Part shown: positions 15,236 through 19,501 of the stretch, in pieces
Numbering within the stretch: position 1 is the stretch's first letter
Layout of the letters: each line of letters begins with the position of its first letter
Assembly (NCBI GenBank): GCA_036375275.1
Contig: DASUSF010000017.1
Span: 1-19,501 of the forward strand
Direction: 5' to 3'
DNA length: 19,501 bases
Source of the DNA: DASUSF01 sp036375275
Lineage (GTDB): Bacteria; Pseudomonadota; Alphaproteobacteria; Geminicoccales; Geminicoccaceae
The notes under the pieces: model-generated
What the model was told of the DNA's origin: nothing
The model's database searches: none
What the model saw: the letters and a program-made list of their open reading frames with translations, nothing else
Position numbers and translations under genes: made by a program

Positions 15236-15272
15236 AGCCCGGCACGTCGGGCCTCGATCGTCGGGCTTTTTT
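15236..15272 (+). terminator. Intrinsic terminator, plus strand
   Basis: AGCCCG (15236-15241) can pair with CGGGCT (15262-15267), which runs into six T residues (15267-15272); GCCCG can alternatively pair with an internal CGGGC (15248-15252). It is the only clear T-run terminator in the window. No plus-strand gene ends just upstream: the nearest is DUF2889, 354 bases back across the antisense bolA gene. Confidence 0.65.
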
Positions 15273-15346
15273 CACAACCGGCCGTTCATGGCGGCTTCAG
15301 GTACGCACAGGATGTATAGCCCTGGGGCAACTCTCGCTTTACGATT

Positions 15347-15361
15347 TTGAAAGAGGTTCAA
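15347..15361. promoter_or_regulatory. Inverted repeat, possible operator for the XRE gene
   Basis: TTGAA-AGAGG-TTCAA, a perfect 5-bp dyad with five-base spacing in an AT-richer patch 120 bases before the regulator. Half-sites one helical turn apart suit a dimeric HTH protein. TTGAAA could also serve as a -35 element, though no strong -10 follows. Confidence 0.35.
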
Positions 15362-15407
15362 GCTAACTCGGGGTAGAACGGGAATGAGGCCACGTCACCG
15401 CCGCGTC

Positions 15408-15427
15408 GCGATCCCCGCGGGGATCGC
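15408..15427. promoter_or_regulatory. 20-bp perfect palindrome upstream of the XRE gene
   Basis: GCGATCCCCGCGGGGATCGC is completely self-complementary. CCGCCG just upstream and CGGCGG just downstream can extend the pairing past a bulge. It sits 54 bases before ATG 15481, either as a DNA operator or as a very stable hairpin in the leader mRNA. Confidence 0.5.
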
Positions 15428-15480
15428 CGGCGGCGTGGATCGCGCCGCCCGATGGCACCCCGGAGGGGATGGAGAAGACG

Positions 15481-15888
15481 ATGGCGACAGTGATGGCCAA
15501 ACCGACCGTCGGTGCTGCACCCGGGCGGTCGCGCGCGCAGGACGTCGACCGGCACGTCGGCGCGCGGATGCGTGAGCGCCGCATCATGCTCGGCCTGACG
15601 CAGCAGCAGATGGCCGACCTGATCGGCGTGACCTACCAGCAGGCGCACAAGTACGAGAAGGGCATCAACCGCGTCGCCGCCGGCCGCCTGTACAACATCG
15701 CGCAGGCGCTCGGGGTGGACGTCGGCTACTTCTTCGAGGGCCTGCACAGCGATCGCGGGTTCAAGTCCACGCCGCAGCAGCGGATGCTGCTCGAGCTGGC
15801 GCGCAATTTCATCTCGATCAGCGATCGCAAGCACCAGGAGGCGATGTGCTCGCTGGCGCGGGCGCTGTCCTCGCCCGAGCGGGACTGA
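15481..15888 (+). CDS. XRE-family transcriptional regulator
   Basis: Cytoplasmic DNA-binding protein of 135 residues. Residues about 24-88 are a Cro/CI-type HTH domain: HVGARMRERRIMLGLTQQQM, then DLIGVTYQQAHKYEKGINRVAAGRLYNIAQALGV with the turn and recognition helix at about 48-61, and YFFEGL closing the domain. The remaining C-terminal helical region (STPQQRMLLELARNFISI...) is a likely dimer interface. The QQAHKYEKG helix is shared by a common alphaproteobacterial group of regulators whose targets I cannot name. ATG 15481 has GGAG six bases upstream; ATG 15469 is too close to GGAGGGG. Probably autoregulated through one of the dyads at 15347-15361 or 15408-15427, by inference. Confidence 0.9.
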   Translation: MATVMAKPTVGAAPGRSRAQDVDRHVGARMRERRIMLGLTQQQMADLIGVTYQQAHKYEKGINRVAAGRLYNIAQALGVDVGYFFEGLHSDRGFKSTPQQRMLLELARNFISISDRKHQEAMCSLARALSSPERD

Positions 15889-16346
15889 CCGCGGCCCGAT
15901 GCGGGGTCGCTCGCCGGTCCGGCCGCGCCCCGCTGGCGGTCCGGTCGCCGTCATCGTTGCCGGGTCGATGATCGTCGTCCGCCCGATCCTGCGGCCATGC
16001 CGGCCGGCGCCGGCGTCGGGTGAGGGGCCCGGAAGGTACGGCCACACGGTATCCAGGCAGGTGGAAGCACCTGCCGACTCGGGCAGACACCTGCCCTCTT
16101 GGGGAGGCGGCGGTCGTCTGATCCGGAACGCCGTCGAGACATTGCGCCGGAGTTGATTCGCGCGCTCGCGCTGATTTCAGCGACCGGGCTGGTTGACCTG
16201 CGCGGAGCCGTCGCTCGCAGCACCCGGAGGATGGTCCGGGCGGCACGGTACCGCAGCCGGCGCCGGCCTGCACGATGAGCCGGGAGGCAGGTCCCGCGGG
16301 GGCGGTTTCCCTCCGCGGGAGGTCGTGCGCCGAAACCGCGGCCACC
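15889..16346. other. Long intergenic region with several strong dyads
   Basis: Together with the promoter that follows, it fills the 493 bases between the XRE stop and the J-domain gene. It contains the paired hairpins at 16056-16096, a 6-bp dyad CGCTGA-TT-TCAGCG at 16169-16182, a 12-bp palindrome GCCGGCGCCGGC near 16258, and an 8-bp-stem hairpin (TCCCGCGG at 16292-16299, CCGCGGGA at 16313-16320). I looked for a cobalamin riboswitch because cobS and cobT follow and did not find its B12-box or core strings. No open frame here has coding character. Confidence 0.5.
16056..16096 (+). ncRNA. Structured RNA candidate, attenuator-like
   Basis: Four complementary segments: GGCAGGTG (16056-16063) with CACCTGCC (16068-16075), closing a GAAG tetraloop, then GGGCAG (16081-16086) with CTGCCC (16091-16096). 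The second and fourth segments repeat CACCTGCC (16068-16075, 16088-16095), and CTGCC of the second can pair with GGCAG of the third, so 1:2 plus 3:4 competes with 2:3 or 1:4. TCTT follows the last stem. It may be a small RNA or a leader switch; I recognise no named family. Confidence 0.35.
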
Positions 16347-16375
16347 TTGTCCGGCCCCCGGCCGGTTGCCATAGT
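16347..16375 (+). promoter_or_regulatory. Promoter of the J-domain-cobS-cobT genes
   Basis: TTGTCC (16347-16352), 17-base spacer, CATAGT (16370-16375). The expected start base, seven after the -10, is 16382, which is the A of the ATG. Four of six consensus bases match in each element with ideal spacing. Confidence 0.45.
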
Positions 16376-16381
16376 GGGGTC

Positions 16382-16978
16382 ATGGCTGCGAACCGCCGCA
16401 CCTACCGCGAGACGGCGCTGCGCATCGTCGAGAACGAGGCGCGGCACCGGCGCCCGTGCGACTGGCCGGGCTGCGACGGCACCGGCGAGTTCCGGGCGCC
16501 GCGCTCGCGCGAGCGGTTGCGCGACTTCTTCTACTTCTGCCTCGAGCATGTGCGCGCCTACAACCAGTCCTGGGACTTCTTCTCGGGCATGAGCCGCGAC
16601 GACATCGAGCAGTACCTGCGCGAGGACGTGACCTGGCATCGCCCGACCTGGCGGATGGGGGTGAACGGCGGCGAGGCCGGAGTCGGGTGGCGGTGGCAGG
16701 ACCCGTTCGGGATGTTCATGAACGGCGAGGGCACCGGCGGCACCCATGGCGCCTCCGAATGGGATCGCCGCGCCGAGCGTGAGGGCACCACCGAGCGCAT
16801 GCTGCGGGTGATGGACCTCGAGCCGGACGCCGGGCGCGAGCAGCTCAAGGCCCGCTACAAGCAGCTGGTCAAGAAGCACCATCCGGACGTCAACGGCGGC
16901 GACAAGAGATGCGAGGAACGGTTGAAGCTGATCAACGAGGCATATACTTACCTGCTGGGCAGGGAGCAGTTCGCCTGA
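16382..16978 (+). CDS. J-domain protein (type III DnaJ-like) with C-terminal J domain
   Basis: Predicted Hsp70 (DnaK) co-chaperone of 198 residues. The J domain is at the C-terminus, about 135-197, with its HPD motif at 167-169 (KKHHPDVNGGDK) and helix IV ending INEAYTYLLG. There is no Gly/Phe or DnaJ zinc-finger region. The N-terminal half is its own domain, with CDWPGCDGTGEFRAP followed by YFCLEHVRAYNQSWDFF. Its Cys-x4-Cys and Cys-x2-His pairs could bind zinc. ATG 16382 is supported by the frame and the immediately preceding promoter. It lies 13 bases before cobS and in alphaproteobacteria commonly stands beside bolA and cobST as I recall, so it may serve cobaltochelatase assembly, but that is inference. 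Confidence 0.92.
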   Translation: MAANRRTYRETALRIVENEARHRRPCDWPGCDGTGEFRAPRSRERLRDFFYFCLEHVRAYNQSWDFFSGMSRDDIEQYLREDVTWHRPTWRMGVNGGEAGVGWRWQDPFGMFMNGEGTGGTHGASEWDRRAEREGTTERMLRVMDLEPDAGREQLKARYKQLVKKHHPDVNGGDKRCEERLKLINEAYTYLLGREQFA

Positions 16979-16991
16979 GGCCTCACGCGAC

Positions 16992-18026
16992 ATGGAGATG
17001 AGCAAGGTGCAGAGCGACTCGGCGACGGCCGAGCCGGGGGGAGTGATCTCGATCGAGGACCTGCCGGCCCGTCCGGACATCAAGGTGTCGGTCCGCCAGA
17101 CCTTCGGGATCGACTCCGATCTCTCGGTGCCGGCGTTCTCGCAGGCCACCGAGTACGTGCCCGAGGTCGACGAAGCGTACCGCTTCGACCGCGAGACCAC
17201 GCTCGCGATCCTGTCCGGCTTCGCCTACAACCGCAGGGTCCTGATCCAGGGCTACCACGGCACCGGCAAGTCGACCCACATCGAGCAGGTCGCGGCGCAC
17301 CTCAACTGGCCGTGCATCCGGATCAACCTGGACAGCCACATCTCGCGGATCGACTTGGTCGGCAAGGACGCGATCGTGCTCCGGGACGGCAAGCAGGTCA
17401 CGGAGTACCGCCAGGGCATCCTGCCGTGGGCGCTGCAGCACCCGGTGGCGATGGTCTTCGACGAGTACGACGCCGGCCGGCCGGACGTCATGTTCGTGAT
17501 CCAGCGGGTCCTCGAGGTCGAGGGCAAGATGACCCTCCTCGACCAGAACCGGGTGATCCGCCCGCACCCGGCGTTCCGCCTGTTCGCGACCGCCAACACC
17601 GTCGGCCTCGGCGACACCAGCGGCCTCTACCACGGCACCCAGCAGATCAACCAGGGCCAGATGGACCGCTGGAACGTGGTCGCCCAGCTCAACTACCTCG
17701 AGCACGACGAGGAGGTCGAGATCGTCCTCGCCAAGTGCCCGAGCTACCAGACCCCGGACGGCCGGAAGCTGATCAGCCAGATGGTCAGCCTCGCGGATCT
17801 CTGCCGCTCGGGCTTCATGGCCGGCGACGTGTCCACGGTGATGTCGCCCCGGACGGTGATCACCTGGGCCGAGAACGCGTCGATCTTCGACGACGTGGCG
17901 TTCGCCTTCCGGCTCACCTTCCTCAACAAGTGCGACGAGACCGAGCGACCGGTGCTGGCGGAGTACTACCAGCGCTGCTTCGGCACGGAGCTGCCCGAGA
18001 GCGCCGCCGGCGCGACCCTGATGTAG
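16992..18026 (+). CDS. cobS: Aerobic cobaltochelatase subunit CobS
   Basis: AAA+ ATPase subunit of the CobN-CobS-CobT complex, which inserts Co2+ into hydrogenobyrinate a,c-diamide with ATP hydrolysis, in the late-cobalt (aerobic) B12 route. The 344-residue product has the family N-terminus with VRQTFGIDSDLSVPAFS (about 34-50), Walker A GYHGTGKST (87-95), Walker B VAMVFDEYD (152-160) and sensor-1 FATANTVGLGD. It is related to the BchI/ChlI magnesium-chelatase AAA+ subunits but matches CobS in the EYVPEVDEAYRFD segment. ATG 16992 or the ATG two codons later (16998) could be used. It is 13 bases from the J-domain gene and nine bases from cobT, so an operon is likely. Confidence 0.97.
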   Translation: MEMSKVQSDSATAEPGGVISIEDLPARPDIKVSVRQTFGIDSDLSVPAFSQATEYVPEVDEAYRFDRETTLAILSGFAYNRRVLIQGYHGTGKSTHIEQVAAHLNWPCIRINLDSHISRIDLVGKDAIVLRDGKQVTEYRQGILPWALQHPVAMVFDEYDAGRPDVMFVIQRVLEVEGKMTLLDQNRVIRPHPAFRLFATANTVGLGDTSGLYHGTQQINQGQMDRWNVVAQLNYLEHDEEVEIVLAKCPSYQTPDGRKLISQMVSLADLCRSGFMAGDVSTVMSPRTVITWAENASIFDDVAFAFRLTFLNKCDETERPVLAEYYQRCFGTELPESAAGATLM

Positions 18027-18035
18027 GGCGCCGGG

Positions 18036-19501
18036 ATGAGCGCGAGCGCCAAGGACCGGCTCGAGCTCCTGCAGCGGGCGCTCGCCTCGACCTGCCGGGC
18101 CATGGCGCACGAGCCGGCGCTCGGGGTGACGTTCCGCGCCGGCGAGGCGCGCCGCGAGACGGCGGTGGCCGGCGACGCGCCGTCGATCCGCCTGCCCGTG
18201 CCGCGGCGCGACGCTACCGGGCGCGAGCTCGCGAAGGTGCGTGGCGACGCCGACAGCCTGACCCTCCGGCTCCGCCACCACGATCCGCGGCTGCACAGCA
18301 GGCTCCGCCCCACCGGGGAGGTCGCGGATGCGGTGTTCGAGGCGCTCGAGCAGGTCCGGGTCGAGGCGCTGGGGGCGAGCCGCATGGCCGGGGTCGCGGC
18401 CAACCTCGCCGCTGCGCAGAGCGCCCGCGCGCGGCGCTCGCCCGGGCAGCTCGGCGGCGGCGACGAGGACCCCGGGATCGCGGAGGCGCTGGAGCTCTAC
18501 GCCCGCGAGCGCCTGCTCGGCTTCACGCTGCCGAGCGCCCAGCGGGCGGCGATCGAGCCCTGGCGCAGCTGGTTCGACAGCAAGACCGGATCCGACTGGA
18601 ACGGCCTCCAGCGCGAGCTCGGCCACCAGGAGGAGTTCGCGCTGCAGGTCCGCGACCTGCTCGCCCATCTCGGCCTCGCCGAGCAGATCGGCGAGGAGGA
18701 GGAGCGCGAGGAGCCGGACGAGGGCGAAGCCGCGCCCGAGGAGCAGTCCGGCGACGAGCAGCAGGGCGAGGGCGAGGCCGGCGAGGCCGACGACGACGCC
18801 AGCAGCCAGGGCGAGAGCGCGGCCGGCGCCGACGACGAGGCGGACACGGGCGCCGAGGAGGAGCGGAGCGAGCAGGAGGCCGACGCCCAGGGCGGCGCCG
18901 ACGAGCAGGGCGGGATCGAGCAGCCGTTCCAGACCCCGCGCTACATCCCGCCCGGCGGCGAGGCCCTGGCGTACAAGGTGTTCACGACCCGCTTCGACGA
19001 GGTGATCGACGCGGCGGAGCTGTGCAGCCCGGTCGAGCTGACCCGGCTGCGCAGCCAGCTCGACCAGCATCTGGCGCGCCTGCAGAGCATGGTCGGGCGG
19101 ATGGCCAACCGCCTGCAGCGCCGGCTGCTCGCGCAGCAGACCCGGTCCTGGGAGTTCGATCTCGACGAGGGCCTGCTCGACAGCGCGCGCCTGACCCGGG
19201 TGGTGGTCAACCCCGAGCAGCCGCTGTCCTACAAGCTCGAGAAGGACACCGACTTCCGGGACACCGTCGTCACCCTCCTGATCGACAACTCGGGCTCGAT
19301 GCGCGGCCGCCCGATCGCCGTGGCCGCGATGTGCGCCGACATGCTCGCCCGGACCCTGGAACGCTGCGGGGTCAAGGTCGAGATCCTGGGCTTCACCACC
19401 CGGAGCTGGAAGGGCGGGCAGAGCCGGGAGGTCTGGCTGCGCGAGGGCAAGCGGCCCAGCCCCGGCCGGCTGAACGACCTCCGCCACATCGTCTACAAGG
19501 C
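18036..19501 (+). CDS. cobT: Aerobic cobaltochelatase subunit CobT (3' end cut by the window)
   Basis: Partner of CobS in the ATPase part of cobaltochelatase. The frame is open from ATG 18036 to the window edge (488 codons, no stop), whereas CobT is usually about 600-640 residues. The N-terminal CobT domain has the ALEQVRVEALGASRMAGV helix and FTLPSAQRAAIEPW. At about 219-295 there is a very acidic linker of Glu, Asp, Gly and Gln, typical of CobT. The C-terminal VWA (integrin I) domain starts near residue 400, with the metal-site motif DNSGSMRGRP (Asp417, Ser419, Ser421) visible before the cut. It follows cobS by nine bases. Only its 5' part is seen, so integrity of the rest cannot be judged. 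Confidence 0.96.
   Translation, partial: MSASAKDRLELLQRALASTCRAMAHEPALGVTFRAGEARRETAVAGDAPSIRLPVPRRDATGRELAKVRGDADSLTLRLRHHDPRLHSRLRPTGEVADAVFEALEQVRVEALGASRMAGVAANLAAAQSARARRSPGQLGGGDEDPGIAEALELYARERLLGFTLPSAQRAAIEPWRSWFDSKTGSDWNGLQRELGHQEEFALQVRDLLAHLGLAEQIGEEEEREEPDEGEAAPEEQSGDEQQGEGEAGEADDDASSQGESAAGADDEADTGAEEERSEQEADAQGGADEQGGIEQPFQTPRYIPPGGEALAYKVFTTRFDEVIDAAELCSPVELTRLRSQLDQHLARLQSMVGRMANRLQRRLLAQQTRSWEFDLDEGLLDSARLTRVVVNPEQPLSYKLEKDTDFRDTVVTLLIDNSGSMRGRPIAVAAMCADMLARTLERCGVKVEILGFTTRSWKGGQSREVWLREGKRPSPGRLNDLRHIVYK

Noticed and set aside
15889..16381. Cobalamin riboswitch before cobS/cobT
   Set aside because: I searched both strands by eye for the B12 box (GCCACTG) and core strings and found only GCCACAC; the spacing and other core elements are missing.
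16983..19487. 834-codon open frame on the minus strand, opposite cobS and cobT
   Set aside because: It mirrors the codon pattern of the two real genes; its product is low-complexity Leu/Ala/Val/Arg sequence with no domain. At this GC content stops are rare in antisense frames. The same applies to 848-3394 (plus), 666-3062 (minus), 7911-9959 (plus) and 9853-11307 (plus).

Overview
The window is GC-rich DNA (about 70% or more) packed with genes on both strands. It looks like an alphaproteobacterial chromosome, probably Rhodospirillales/Geminicoccales-like. Support comes from a bc1 operon in the order Rieske, cytochrome b, cytochrome c1; alphaproteobacterial-type HemF and Ppa; a BolA - J-domain protein - CobS - CobT neighbourhood as I recall it from alphaproteobacteria; and an XRE regulator of the kind carrying the QQAHKYEKG recognition helix. 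I see no insertion sequence, phage gene, CRISPR array, tRNA or rRNA. The order-level placement is inference from gene order, not a phylogeny.

Layout. (1) 1-3427, minus strand: an RluA-type pseudouridine synthase followed closely by a CPA1 cation/proton antiporter with a cytoplasmic cyclic-nucleotide-binding tail. (2) 3552-5509, plus strand: a pteridine-reductase-like SDR overlapping by one base a GT4 glycosyltransferase. (3) 5708-7510, minus: a GGDEF-EAL protein with an intact cyclase site and inhibitory I-site but degenerate receiver and EAL domains. (4) 7930-9075, plus: a membrane-anchored alpha/beta hydrolase with an Ala/Glu/Arg repeat tail. (5) 9138-11759, minus: petA-petB-petC, the cytochrome bc1 complex. 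(6) 11844-14882, plus: a tRNA wobble methyltransferase (TrmL), HemF, inorganic pyrophosphatase, a small conserved protein of unknown function and a DUF2889 protein. (7) 14892-15188, minus: BolA. (8) 15481-19501, plus: an XRE regulator, then a C-terminal J-domain protein, cobS and cobT (aerobic cobaltochelatase subunits; cobT is cut by the window edge).

Themes. petABC and hemF supply aerobic respiration and the haem for it. cobS/cobT insert cobalt during aerobic B12 synthesis. BolA is usually tied to Fe-S and redox handling, so much of the window concerns tetrapyrrole, metal and redox metabolism, with two second-messenger proteins (cNMP antiporter, c-di-GMP cyclase) beside it.

The most interesting non-coding DNA lies on both sides of the XRE gene. 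It includes an intrinsic terminator in 15236-15272 with no plus-strand gene just before it, a 20-bp perfect palindrome at 15408-15427, a four-segment attenuator-like set of inverted repeats at 16056-16096, and a promoter at 16347-16375 whose predicted start coincides with the ATG of the J-domain gene (leaderless mRNA). I found no clearly new multi-gene system. The best candidates for something undescribed are these regulatory regions and the pseudo-receiver/pseudo-EAL cyclase.
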